A DNA stretch of 64,000 nucleotides, taken from Candidatus Babelota bacterium (GTDB lineage Bacteria > Babelota > Babeliae > Babelales > JAUPTZ01). The notes under the pieces were generated by a model. That model worked only from the letters and a program-made list of their open reading frames with translations, was not told the DNA's origin and made no database searches. Shown here in pieces: positions 26,782-34,921 of this stretch; positions within the stretch are counted from its first letter, which is position 1; every line of letters begins with the position of its first letter. A program made the translations under genes and the position numbers. The DNA lies in NCBI GenBank assembly GCA_030917815.1, contig JAUPTZ010000014.1:1-64000 (forward strand), read 5' to 3'.

Positions 26782-27318
26782 GTGAGCACACCACGTCGCT
26801 TCTCCCTCATCTTTATCAAATTAACTTTTTTCTTTTCTTTTCTCGGTTTTTCAACGCTTAACTTGGTCGCCACTTATGGCCCGCTAACCGGTCTTTATTT
26901 GAGCGCTTTGTGCTGGACCGTATATGTAATGTGCTTGCCTTTTTTTGGCGGTGGCATCCTGTTTTATCCACTCGCACCAATTGTTGGGTATCATCCCGAT
27001 TATGTGTGGGAGGCAGCGGCCTGGATTGTAAGCATCGGTCTGCACATCTTCACACTGCTCACTAATCCGGCAATCTATGAGAAAACATCGGTTACTCACT
27101 TTATTTACTGGAGCATACGGCATCCTTACCCGTATTGGATCATTTTTATTGCGGCTGCATTACCAACTATTGCAACATGGCTCTATAAAACACACCGAAT
27201 TCCGGCTCGTGCTTTTTGGTACTATCAGCTTCGCTTCGCACTCGCCATTATTGCCTTAGTGCTCTTGTTTGCCATCGCACTCAAAGACATCATTATTTTA
27301 AGCAACATCCACGCATAA
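26782..27318 (+). CDS. Four-helix integral membrane protein, unknown function
   Basis: 178 residues, not recognised. The start is taken as GTG at 26782 because AGGAGG (26768-26773) lies eight bases upstream. The ATG at 26777 runs straight into a stop, and an upstream in-frame ATG at 26743 lies inside the repeat element. Four strongly hydrophobic segments are visible (about residues 8-30, 38-60, 73-92 and 110-170, the last region holding two). They are separated by short polar loops such as TNPAIYEKTS. The Shine-Dalgarno sequence appears to be supplied by the tRNA-linked repeat. The gene ends two bases before the stem of a strong terminator shared with the convergent operon. Confidence 0.75.
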   Translation: MSTPRRFSLIFIKLTFFFSFLGFSTLNLVATYGPLTGLYLSALCWTVYVMCLPFFGGGILFYPLAPIVGYHPDYVWEAAAWIVSIGLHIFTLLTNPAIYEKTSVTHFIYWSIRHPYPYWIIFIAAALPTIATWLYKTHRIPARAFWYYQLRFALAIIALVLLFAIALKDIIILSNIHA

Positions 27319-27349
27319 AAAAGGCCGCCTCTAACGAAGCGGCCTTTTT
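27317..27349. terminator. Bidirectional rho-independent terminator
   Basis: Stem GGCCGC (27323-27328) / GCGGCC (27339-27344) flanked by A-run and T-run, between convergent genes ending at 27318 and 27374. Confidence 0.9.
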
Positions 27350-27373
27350 CGTTCTGGTGCTACAAAAACATTT

Positions 27374-28594
27374 TTAGAGCAGTCCCACCATTTTCTTGAA
27401 TTCATCACGAATCAGAGCGGAGGAAAAGGTACTTCCATCCGTAAGGGCTCTCACCACACCTTGCCGCGCAAGAAGACGCAGGCATTTTTCGGTATGTACC
27501 ATCGAATGGCTACGAACAAATGAAATTTTATCAGATGAACGTTGATACTCAGGCAATTCATCAGATGCAGCGTTGGCCCATTCCCGTCTTAAAGAAGCGC
27601 TCGCTCTTGCAACAAAGTCCTCGGCTCCACTATTGATCCATTCTTTATCCCCGCTCGTAAGAGCAAGTAAGATAGGTAGATTACCACTTTTACGAGAACA
27701 CTCATGGCACAACGTCGCACTGTCTTCTGAAGAAACTTTGTAATCCTCCAGCCATGTACCAAAAGCTTTTATGGCCCCCACCCATAGCTTCTCATACACT
27801 GCATACGCGGCACAGAACTCGGCAGGAACATGCTCAGCAAGATCGGCACACACCGAATGCAAACAATCCAGATAAATAGTCTGTAATGCATCAAAGTGAC
27901 GTATTGAATCGTATATCTCAGGCGCTCTGTCTTCAATAGAATCAGAAGATGTACTAGTCATTAAAGTAGGGATCAAACTTCCATGCCTTCCCATCGCCAA
28001 GATAAATGCCCGACCATCAGCCCGCACATTCCATTCATGATTCTGTATTGCATCAAGAAACGCTTTCATTACATCATAACCAGCGCTAGTTGTTGTAATG
28101 TCCGTCATAACCTCACCAACTCCAATCAGCACACTTAACAAGCCTCCTCGATCGCGACTAAAGCACAATTTCCTGCACTGTTCGTGCCACTGGAACCACT
28201 TTTCCTTACGCTCCTCATCAGACACGAAAAGAACGCTGACATCCTCGGCCCGCTCCCTGCACTCGAGATAATCAATGCAAAACGGAACCACACGCAAAGC
28301 CTGATGAGAAAATAGGCTTAAATCAGACTCTGTTTTTTTCAATGTGTCAGGGTGCCTAAGAAAGTCCATAATTTCTTCATCAGACTTCGAGGCAATCAGA
28401 TCAAAATTAAGATCAAGAAGGACCCTCACAGCCGCCATCGTCTTCCTCTTAACAGCACTCGCTTCAGCAGGAGTCTTAATGCTCACCATTAACGGCTTAA
28501 ACCCGACAGTTACATGCGATGCTGCCGCCTCTGATGCCCCAGCAGTCATAACGAGACTCAGCCCCATAGAAAGTATCATAAATATGTTCTTCAT
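27374..28594 (-). CDS. Exported hypothetical protein (406 aa)
   Basis: No family recognised. It has a signal peptide of about 22 residues (MKNIFMILSMGLSLVMTAGA) followed by a mature, mostly helical domain rich in charged residues and with cysteines around the middle. AGGGAG lies a few bases before the ATG. It is the last gene of a three-gene minus-strand operon: its start is 15 bases after the stop of the 443-residue gene, and a terminator follows its own stop. Size, signal peptide and helical mature part resemble the two upstream genes, so the three may be diverged paralogues. Likely periplasmic or secreted. Confidence 0.7.
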   Translation of the reverse strand: MKNIFMILSMGLSLVMTAGASEAAASHVTVGFKPLMVSIKTPAEASAVKRKTMAAVRVLLDLNFDLIASKSDEEIMDFLRHPDTLKKTESDLSLFSHQALRVVPFCIDYLECRERAEDVSVLFVSDEERKEKWFQWHEQCRKLCFSRDRGGLLSVLIGVGEVMTDITTTSAGYDVMKAFLDAIQNHEWNVRADGRAFILAMGRHGSLIPTLMTSTSSDSIEDRAPEIYDSIRHFDALQTIYLDCLHSVCADLAEHVPAEFCAAYAVYEKLWVGAIKAFGTWLEDYKVSSEDSATLCHECSRKSGNLPILLALTSGDKEWINSGAEDFVARASASLRREWANAASDELPEYQRSSDKISFVRSHSMVHTEKCLRLLARQGVVRALTDGSTFSSALIRDEFKKMVGLL

Positions 28595-28609
28595 ATCATC
28601 TCCCTTGTT

Positions 28610-29941
28610 TTACTTTTTTTTCTTTTTATTTTTACTCTTACCTTTGCGTATGCCGTTAACCTCTTGTACGCTTCCGAGCGCGCCTGCCGCCCCAATCGTC
28701 CCACTAAAGCACTCGGAAAGCCCTAAAGGAGAGGTCGGCTTTTCTGGAACCCTCACCGACTTGACTTGATGCTCTTCTCCAACAGTAAAAGTAGAAACCT
28801 GTTCATTAAACAACTCTGCTCTACCACCACTACAAGAATGAATACGGAGTTTTTTGATAAATTCTTCCCGAAGAGGTTTAGCGCAATATCCGGTATAAGC
28901 ACGTAAATAAGATGCTATATAATTTTCATCCACTGAATGGGGATTAGAATGATACCTTTGCATCATCTTTTTGAGCCTATCTCGGCATGAAATGACCCAT
29001 CCAGTCTTTGGCAAATCTGATGGAATCGGAGTTTCCGGCCAAAAACAACAAAGATCTATATCACCCTCAGGGCCTCTCAATGTTTTCTCAAATAGTGCCC
29101 TGAATTCAGGCATTTTCTCTCCACGTGGTGTTAGCGCAACCATAGTACCAACTTTACTAAGTAGCATTTCGGTAAAATTGTTCTTATCATCGGCAATATG
29201 GGAACGCGCACAGTTAAAACTCGAATCTCTACCGCCAATCAGCTGGTGAAGATCGGACTTTACACGTTCTAACATAAATTGATATTGCTTCCTCAGCAAA
29301 ATTTTCCTAACCGTTCCAAAATATCTCCTCCCAAGGGGAGAAGACCACTTCCTCGACAAGAAAGCGCTGAGCACTCTATCTTCCTCTACGACCGTAAACC
29401 AGTTCGTAGACCCGGTGGCAACCGTTAGCTTATTAATGTAGTTAATATAATCCATCAGATCAGGCGATTCGGAATATCCACCCTCCATCGTAAGTATACT
29501 CTGAACGTCTTCCAACTCCCTTACTAGCCCCCGGCTCGTACCCCTCAGCGCAGTATCGTAAGCCTGACATATTTGATCAAAGAAATCTTGGGAAGCATCA
29601 AACGCTCCCGGATCTTCGGTCAGAGCTAATACCTGACCGAGCAACTGAAGGTCCTCATACACGAAGCCATCTTCAATTGCTCCTTCATGGCTGCAAAGTT
29701 CAAGCTGCCGAGCCATCAAACCTCGAGGCAAAGAACAATCAATCTCGCTTGCAAAACCATAAACCCTTTGAATTCCTTGAACAAATTGCTTCACATCGGC
29801 ATAAAAACCGGTTGGGGAGTAAAAATACACGCTATAAGCATCAACAGAAACTATTGCTCTTGCCCCCGCCGCAGCAGCGCCGTCAGAACCATATAAAGGG
29901 CTCGCACCAATTCCTAACAAAAGTATCATTATTTTCTTCAT
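28610..29941 (-). CDS. Exported hypothetical protein with poly-lysine tail (443 aa)
   Basis: Unknown function. A signal peptide of about 19 residues (MKKIMILLLGIGASPLYGSD) precedes a helical mature region with several cysteines. The last ten residues are almost all lysine (GKSKNKKKKK). The ATG overlaps the stop of the preceding gene as ATGA, which points to translational coupling. The mature protein has W-x-x-x-V-E-E-D and LGRRYFGTVRKILLRKQ segments, but I recognise no domain. The lysine tail also occurs, in a longer mixed Lys/Arg form, in the gene just upstream. Possibly a nucleic-acid- or membrane-binding tail, which is inference only. Confidence 0.7.
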   Translation of the reverse strand: MKKIMILLLGIGASPLYGSDGAAAAGARAIVSVDAYSVYFYSPTGFYADVKQFVQGIQRVYGFASEIDCSLPRGLMARQLELCSHEGAIEDGFVYEDLQLLGQVLALTEDPGAFDASQDFFDQICQAYDTALRGTSRGLVRELEDVQSILTMEGGYSESPDLMDYINYINKLTVATGSTNWFTVVEEDRVLSAFLSRKWSSPLGRRYFGTVRKILLRKQYQFMLERVKSDLHQLIGGRDSSFNCARSHIADDKNNFTEMLLSKVGTMVALTPRGEKMPEFRALFEKTLRGPEGDIDLCCFWPETPIPSDLPKTGWVISCRDRLKKMMQRYHSNPHSVDENYIASYLRAYTGYCAKPLREEFIKKLRIHSCSGGRAELFNEQVSTFTVGEEHQVKSVRVPEKPTSPLGLSECFSGTIGAAGALGSVQEVNGIRKGKSKNKKKKK

Positions 29942-30837
29942 ACTGAGGCGGCCTTTCTTTGTTTCTTTTTACGACTCTTTTTTTTCTTGGCGGTCAGCGA
30001 ATCGCTGCCGATAGCCACGCCAATCGATGAAACATCTTCGTGATCAATCGCCGTATCGTCCTCTGGATCACTGACTACCTCATACGCCTCATCACCGTTC
30101 TCAAGCGAAGAATCTTGAGCAAGAGCTAAAAGCTCTATATTGCTTTTCACAAGAAACAAAAGAGCATGAAACTCCTGCAAAAACATAAACCGCATACGCG
30201 ACGCCATTAGAGCTGACAATTCGGGATAATACTGAGCAATAATAGCTTTGCTTTCAATTAAAAGTATCTCATAATCAATCGGAAGACCAACCAATTTATA
30301 TCGCCACACGCGGGCTGTCATTGCGCCTCGGACGCTCAAAAAATTCATAAGACTTAACACATCCTGCCGCGTAAACCGCATAGTGGCACTAAGAAAGCCT
30401 CGATCAAGATTTTTTATCAATCGTAGAAGAAACTGGCGCAGGCAGCCGCATGCATATTTACGGCACATTTGAGCAATACATTGTTGCAAAGTCTTTACCC
30501 CTTCCGCCATGCTTAATCTTGGTACACGCGGGTCTTGCAGAACGCCGATAACCCCACAAACTTTTTCATACAACGCGCGGGTGTCATCGGCACTATAGCT
30601 ACTTGGATCATCAGCATATGCCATAAGGTCGGTCGCCAACCAGGGAAAAAAGCCATGGAATTCTTCAACCAAATCTAAGCTTTTTAAACTGGTCATCACT
30701 TTTGTAACTTGATTAAGAAGTCTATTTTCGGCCGATACCGGAGCTGAACCTACAGCAGCAGCACGATCAGCCCCACAAAGGGGTACGGTTGCCAGGCAAA
30801 CCAGGCCAACGCATACAAGAACATCAATACTTTTCAT
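29938..30837 (-). CDS. Exported hypothetical protein with Lys/Arg-rich tail (299 aa)
   Basis: First gene of the three-gene operon. A signal peptide (about residues 1-22, ending PLCGA) is followed by a helical domain, an acidic stretch (about 245-275) and a strongly basic C terminus, AKKKKSRKKKQRKAASV. The start ATG has a run of five G three bases upstream. Its stop overlaps the next start (ATGA). The acidic-then-basic tail resembles eukaryotic-like low-complexity regions. No domain recognised. Confidence 0.7.
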   Translation of the reverse strand: MKSIDVLVCVGLVCLATVPLCGADRAAAVGSAPVSAENRLLNQVTKVMTSLKSLDLVEEFHGFFPWLATDLMAYADDPSSYSADDTRALYEKVCGVIGVLQDPRVPRLSMAEGVKTLQQCIAQMCRKYACGCLRQFLLRLIKNLDRGFLSATMRFTRQDVLSLMNFLSVRGAMTARVWRYKLVGLPIDYEILLIESKAIIAQYYPELSALMASRMRFMFLQEFHALLFLVKSNIELLALAQDSSLENGDEAYEVVSDPEDDTAIDHEDVSSIGVAIGSDSLTAKKKKSRKKKQRKAASV

Positions 30838-30996
30838 AATCCCCCAAACACTCCAATTTTAAAACACACAATACCATGCGATTACGCGGCGCTTACGGCC
30901 ATAGCCTTAGCACGCTTAAATTGCCACCCTGTCCACCTGCCACAAGCACCCAGGCGGCAATTATATTCTAACAATGACTAAATCAACTCTGTCACG

Positions 30997-31033
30997 AAAA
31001 AAGAGCCTCGCCAAATTGGCGAAGCTCTTTTTT
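30997..31033. terminator. Bidirectional terminator
   Basis: Inverted repeat AAAAAAGAGC-C-TCGCC / GGCGA-A-GCTCTTTTTT with a five-base loop. It serves the small minus-strand gene that ends at 31051. Confidence 0.85.
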
Positions 31034-31050
31034 CTACTAAACTCAATCAA

Positions 31051-31239
31051 CTACACCAGAAACCGAGCAATCATTCCACGAATGACTGGACGCTGTATTC
31101 TTGCAAGCTGAGAATCTTTATCTATAACCAGTGCGAAACTATTGCCCCACAAGGCCAGAAAAAGACAAAAAACAAATGGTATGGTTACCAGAATTACTGC
31201 TGCTAACACTACGGCTTTACACATAAGCCATATACTCAT
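31051..31239 (-). CDS. Small single-pass membrane protein (62 aa)
   Basis: Short protein of unknown function starting at the ATG at 31239, with a TGAGG-like Shine-Dalgarno about six bases upstream. A TTG at 31278 would give a 13-residue extension that looks unnatural. One long hydrophobic segment (about residues 6-35, CKAVVLAAVILVTIPFVFCL) precedes a basic C-terminal part (RIQRPVIRGMIARFLV). A terminator follows. It could be a genuine small membrane protein or a decayed gene. Coding evidence is limited to the start signal, the membrane segment and the terminator. Confidence 0.45.
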   Translation of the reverse strand: MSIWLMCKAVVLAAVILVTIPFVFCLFLALWGNSFALVIDKDSQLARIQRPVIRGMIARFLV

Positions 31240-31476
31240 AGAGGCCTCATCGATAATCCCATAGTCTACAACGAACAACCGTCACAGACCGACCGCTGCT
31301 TTTTGAAAAGCTCTACAGCTCCTCTACTCGGCTCAGCATCACTCGACTGAATCATCAATCAGCAACGCTTACTACGGTGAGCACACGCATTCCTCAAGGA
31401 AAGTTGGCTTTCAGACTTTACAGACTTAAAACCTTTTCCTCCGCATGCCCCTGGGGTACCCGATATTAAAAATTTT

Positions 31477-31902
31477 CTACTCAGCCGCGTCAACCGCCAC
31501 TGCATTAGCTTTATCATTCAAATGCATCTTCTGCTCTCGGGTCAACACTTTTTCTTTAATGCGAGCCGATTTACCAATACGATCACGTACATAGTACAAC
31601 TTAGCACGACGCACATCACCCCGACGAACCAGCTTAATTTCGCTGATTACCGGTGAGTAATAAGGATAGATACGCTCAACTGCCACGTTGTTAGAGGCTA
31701 TGCGGCGAACCGTAAAGCTCATTGAAGCTCCGGTGCCACGCATCGCGAGAACGTCGCCTTCGAACATTTGAGTACGTTCCTTGTTACCTTCTTTTACGAT
31801 TTGAGCTACCGCAATGGTGTCACCAACCCGAAAATCAGGAAAGTTACGCTCTACTACGCCAACCTGGGCAATAGTCTCTTTGGTCAAATTCATCGCCTTC
31901 AT
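31477..31902 (-). CDS. rplS: 50S ribosomal protein bL19
   Basis: 141-residue L19, located at the 30S/50S interface. The start at 31902 follows AAGAGG. Reading further upstream adds 41 unrelated residues. Family blocks present: FRVGDTIAV, ERTQMFEGDVLAMRG, SFTVRRI, GVAVERI-like NVAVERIYPYYSP and KLVRRGDVRRAKLYYVRDRIGKSARIKE. It normally closes the rpsP-rimM-trmD-rplS operon, but here about 4 kb of secreted-protein genes lie between it and trmD. It has its own promoter. Confidence 0.96.
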   Translation of the reverse strand: MKAMNLTKETIAQVGVVERNFPDFRVGDTIAVAQIVKEGNKERTQMFEGDVLAMRGTGASMSFTVRRIASNNVAVERIYPYYSPVISEIKLVRRGDVRRAKLYYVRDRIGKSARIKEKVLTREQKMHLNDKANAVAVDAAE

Positions 31903-31957
31903 GTTATTCCTCTTATTACGTAATCGATTATAGGATGTTGCAACAACACATGGCCTA

Positions 31958-31985
31958 AGTATAGCCGGTCTAGCTACTTTTACAA
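31958..31985 (-). promoter_or_regulatory. Promoter of rplS
   Basis: Minus-strand TTGTAA (31980-31985), 16-base spacer, TATACT (31958-31963), about 50 bases before the rplS start. An independent promoter fits the separation of rplS from trmD. Confidence 0.6.
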
Positions 31986-32080
31986 GAACCAAATAGTAAC
32001 CCGGCCTACCCGCTGGGGTGCGCATGCGGCCCCCGCGTTCTTCAGCGGCCGTCTCAGGGCAGGTATCTTATCAGTGCACC

Positions 32081-32554
32081 TTACTCCGACCCATCATCAG
32101 TAGTTTCGATCGATGACAGAGGGCCTTGATCAACGAAAAGCAGTATGCCGTGATCCTTGTCGACCACTACACCCTCTTCTTTCGTATCTGGGAGTTGAGC
32201 CTCGCCGCGCTGTTGTACCTGAGAGAGCAATGCTTGGCACGCTATCACCACCGCAGCATCAACATGGTGCTCCCGCATAAGCCCTTGAACCACCTGCGTT
32301 ACCATATCGCTAATAGCAGGGCTCAGCTTAAACCGATGATCGTGCATAAGCGCCCGTAATCGCTCATATTTATAGTGAAATGACTGACTTCCCAGAAGCT
32401 CTCGCAACGGACTCCAGCCATCCTCACCAACTTTATAATCACTATAATTCTCATACAGAGTAGTAAGAAAACGTACTCTTGGGCGAACCACCGCATCGGC
32501 CGCTTGTAGTGAGCCAGCCATTACCATACCGCAGATTAGTAAACTTTTTATCAT
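32081..32554 (-). CDS. Small exported hypothetical protein (157 aa)
   Basis: Unrecognised. The start is the ATG at 32554, three bases after a run of seven G. The first 18 residues (MIKSLLICGMVMAGSLQA) are a signal peptide. The mature part is helical, with short motifs YENYSDYK and LRALMHDHRFKLSP, and ends in an acidic tail. It lies between rplS and a divergent secreted-protein gene. Placement within a conserved ribosomal gene neighbourhood suggests later insertion. Confidence 0.65.
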   Translation of the reverse strand: MIKSLLICGMVMAGSLQAADAVVRPRVRFLTTLYENYSDYKVGEDGWSPLRELLGSQSFHYKYERLRALMHDHRFKLSPAISDMVTQVVQGLMREHHVDAAVVIACQALLSQVQQRGEAQLPDTKEEGVVVDKDHGILLFVDQGPLSSIETTDDGSE

Positions 32555-32924
32555 AGTCCCCCCCACAGATGTTTGGTGACGAACTATGACAAAGGGCCGG
32601 AAAAATTACAAGAAATTCGCGCTCCCCAACGCCATAAAACAACCGAAAAAGAGAATGTATTGTCACAAATAAGGCAAGCAATATTTTAATGATTTGCATT
32701 ATTAGAAAACTTTTGATAGAGTTTCGACCCCTTAGTAACCTATCTGATAGCCCAGAATAGGTGCAGCAAAGCGCACACACATTCCCCATACAAACATCTT
32801 TCCCTTAGAATTCACTGTACCCTGGCGAAGACACATCCCCAGGGGTGTTTTGTCGCGCCCGCACTATCCCCAACGGCCTTGTATACGAAGAACCTTATTC
32901 TTTCCATACTAGGAACAACTTCTC
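32555..32924. other. Divergent intergenic region
   Basis: 370 bases between divergent secreted-protein genes. It holds the motif TAGAAAACTTTTGATAG (32703-32719), a candidate promoter for the plus-strand gene. Minus-strand promoter-like hexamers lie close to 32600 (TTGTAA, 17 bases, CATAGT). No gene or RNA is seen. Confidence 0.5.
32703..32741 (+). promoter_or_regulatory. Shared promoter block, copy 1
   Basis: TAGAAAAC directly before TTTTGATAG. The -35 TTGATA is at 32713-32718, and 17 bases on is TAACCT (32736-32741), a weak -10. A 16/17 match occurs at 33778, upstream of the next secreted gene group. Confidence 0.4.
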
Positions 32925-33695
32925 ATGAAAAACTGGATACTATCCTTGCCTACCCTATTACTAGCAGTCCCATGCGCATACTCAGCCGCAATCGCGCCGG
33001 AATCTAAAGACAAATACACAACAGAGTGTCGCTATACCACCGCGTCAGAAAGCATAGACGTGGACGATAGCAATCACCACGCGATAACCTGGAATAATAT
33101 CCCACCCCTTCTTAAAAAATTTCTGCCTGGTTCCGAAAATACAATGGTGTTAAAGATAATTGGCAAACACGATCTCTGTGTTGGAGAACCTTATCACATC
33201 AATGCCCATCCAGCCGTAACAGATATTCGAGACGCGGGACACACTGGCCGCAGAAAACATTCTATAATACCGGCAGCCACCATTCGCAATCTTGAGGGCA
33301 TTGCCTACCTCGATGCACTTCTTGAGGCAGTAAAAGACGCAATGACCGAACGCTCATGCACCGAGTTGTTCACAACAAGATTCTTTACCGTCACCATTGA
33401 AGAAATGCCATACCAGCTTACTCTCCTCTCCGGATATGTACGGCTAGAGCCTTTTGATGACGACTTTCAAGACCGCGTAGAATGCGGCCAAATTCTTGCA
33501 GAAAATGATACAGAAAGTTATCTCGCTTGCCACCTACTTGCGCGAATTGGCAGCATTAAAACCATGCTCGAAACCAATGAAATAAGGTTTGCCAAACACT
33601 TCGCAGCCACCTGCTGTTTTTGCGGAAACCAAAACATCAATCAATCGCTCCTTGCCGGCGCGCGAAAGAACCAATCCAACGGCCTATCTAAGTAA
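32925..33695 (+). CDS. Exported hypothetical protein (256 aa)
   Basis: Unknown. A signal peptide covers about residues 1-20 (MKNWILSLPTLLLAVPCAYS). The mature domain has a helix (residues about 130-150, DALLEAVKDAMTERS) followed by a strand pair, FFTVTIEEMPYQLTLLSGYV. This helix-then-strand arrangement recurs in the next two secreted genes (YDFYVTIEGQKYSLAINSS and SRYVLNLSPL...CYALTVAKD), so the three are probably diverged paralogues. Cysteines near the C terminus (ATCCFCGN) could form disulfides. A candidate promoter is at 32703. Confidence 0.7.
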   Translation: MKNWILSLPTLLLAVPCAYSAAIAPESKDKYTTECRYTTASESIDVDDSNHHAITWNNIPPLLKKFLPGSENTMVLKIIGKHDLCVGEPYHINAHPAVTDIRDAGHTGRRKHSIIPAATIRNLEGIAYLDALLEAVKDAMTERSCTELFTTRFFTVTIEEMPYQLTLLSGYVRLEPFDDDFQDRVECGQILAENDTESYLACHLLARIGSIKTMLETNEIRFAKHFAATCCFCGNQNINQSLLAGARKNQSNGLSK

Positions 33696-34002
33696 ATGAT
33701 TCGGCAAAAAACACCCCCCACAGCCAGCATCTTTTGTCACAAAACAATCGGCCGCAACAAAATAGAATTTGCCACAGTAGAAAACATTTGATAGCCTACT
33801 CAACCCTGTGCTAAGTATTTGGAATTCAAATACAGCAATCATATCGACTGCCGGAATCGGCCAGTCGTCAGCAGTAAGATCGTCAAGATTTTCCCCATAG
33901 CAATCGCCGTTCACTATATGTATTCAGCAAGTTCTTGGAAAAAATGCACTTCCAGGACTCGTCTGTTTTTGATTAATTTTTATACCTTCGGGGAATATTT
34001 GT
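33696..34002. other. Intergenic region with repeated promoter motif
   Basis: 307 bases with no convincing long gene. It carries TAGAAAACATTTGATAG (33778-33794), nearly identical to the block at 32703. An open frame can be read across 33819-34079, but it lacks a ribosome binding site and normal composition. Confidence 0.5.
33778..33816 (+). promoter_or_regulatory. Shared promoter block, copy 2
   Basis: TAGAAAAC, two bases, then TTGATAG with -35 TTGATA at 33788-33793 and CTAAGT 17 bases later (33811-33816). Likely drives the small peptide at 34003 and the secreted genes after it. Confidence 0.4.
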
Positions 34003-34113
34003 ATGATTACTACTCTCTCCATGCATCGCATGGCACTTTTCATTGCCATCATCGGGTCTCTAGTTGGCTCGGCAAATGAGGCAGCTAAAATTTTTTCTGC
34101 CTGCTGCCGCTAA
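34003..34113 (+). CDS. Candidate 36-residue exported peptide
   Basis: A short frame with GGGG nine bases before its ATG, as in other secreted genes here. It encodes a basic start, the hydrophobic stretch MALFIAIIGSLVGSA and a likely cleavage site, leaving a mature peptide of only about 12 residues with two adjacent cysteines. Its stop lies 31 bases before the next secreted gene. It could be a real micro-secreted peptide, a translational leader, or the remnant of a truncated paralogue. Confidence 0.4.
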   Translation: MITTLSMHRMALFIAIIGSLVGSANEAAKIFSACCR

Positions 34114-34144
34114 AAACACATTCGTTATATTCATTGGAGATATC

Positions 34145-34891
34145 ATGAAGAAACATACGCTTCTATCATTATTATTAATATCAACCACGGTAGCCTATGC
34201 TAGCGATGCTAAAATATATCCTGCCCCTGAATCCACACCAACTACTTCTGCCGCATCAACCTTTATTTCGTTTACAAGCGAAATTCCAGGAGCGGTGGTT
34301 AACGAAATACCACTACCGTACAAGCCGTCTCTTTTAGTTAGCAACCATAACGGCCTTGGCGCTACCTATTCACTCCATACATCGAAAGAACTATCGGATC
34401 CATTCCGACTTATGCTTAATCAAACAACCCAACAATTCTATGCCGTTCAAGAACATTCCGATTCAGACTTTGTATCCTGCAGAGAAATAACCGAGGCAGG
34501 AGAGCTATCAGCAACCGCTGAAGAACGAACATTGGAATATGCCAAAGCAAACCTAAAAGCGCGCGACAACAGAACCATGTATCACCGCATGGACAAAGCA
34601 CTTCAGCTAATCAAAGCCGAAATGGCAGCCCACCCAAGTTACGATTTTTATGTAACCATTGAGGGGCAGAAGTACTCGCTTGCGATCAATAGCAGCCAAT
34701 ACATTATCGCAACCGGTAGTCCAGGATTTCGCACCTGCTACCTTGCACGGCTTTTCCTTATCCACTGGGATCGCCTGGAAGATAAGATTACGTTTTATGC
34801 CACACCCTCCGATCCATTTTCCGACGATAAATCCATTAGAAAGACAAAAGAACTGGTAGCAGCTCTCACCGGCCGCCGATCAGACTCTTAA
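34145..34891 (+). CDS. Exported hypothetical protein (248 aa)
   Basis: Unknown function. The start at 34145 has GGAG five bases upstream. The longer frame from 34064 has no such site. The signal peptide is MKKHTLLSLLLISTTVAYAS. The middle has a helix followed by the strand pair DFYVTIEGQKYSLAINSSQY (residues about 164-183), matching the layout of the genes at 32925 and 34922. The next gene starts 30 bases downstream, so the two are probably co-transcribed. Likely periplasmic or secreted. Confidence 0.7.
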   Translation: MKKHTLLSLLLISTTVAYASDAKIYPAPESTPTTSAASTFISFTSEIPGAVVNEIPLPYKPSLLVSNHNGLGATYSLHTSKELSDPFRLMLNQTTQQFYAVQEHSDSDFVSCREITEAGELSATAEERTLEYAKANLKARDNRTMYHRMDKALQLIKAEMAAHPSYDFYVTIEGQKYSLAINSSQYIIATGSPGFRTCYLARLFLIHWDRLEDKITFYATPSDPFSDDKSIRKTKELVAALTGRRSDS

Positions 34892-34921
34892 AATTGTATA
34901 TCTACCATCAGGGGGAACACT

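Noticed and set aside
26462-26785. A 107-codon frame after the 1317-aa protein
   Set aside because: It runs through tRNA-Ala and the repeat element, and the translation only reflects these RNAs.
33819-34079. 86-codon frame in the gap before the 248-aa secreted gene
   Set aside because: No Shine-Dalgarno, odd composition, and it overlaps a better supported short exported frame.
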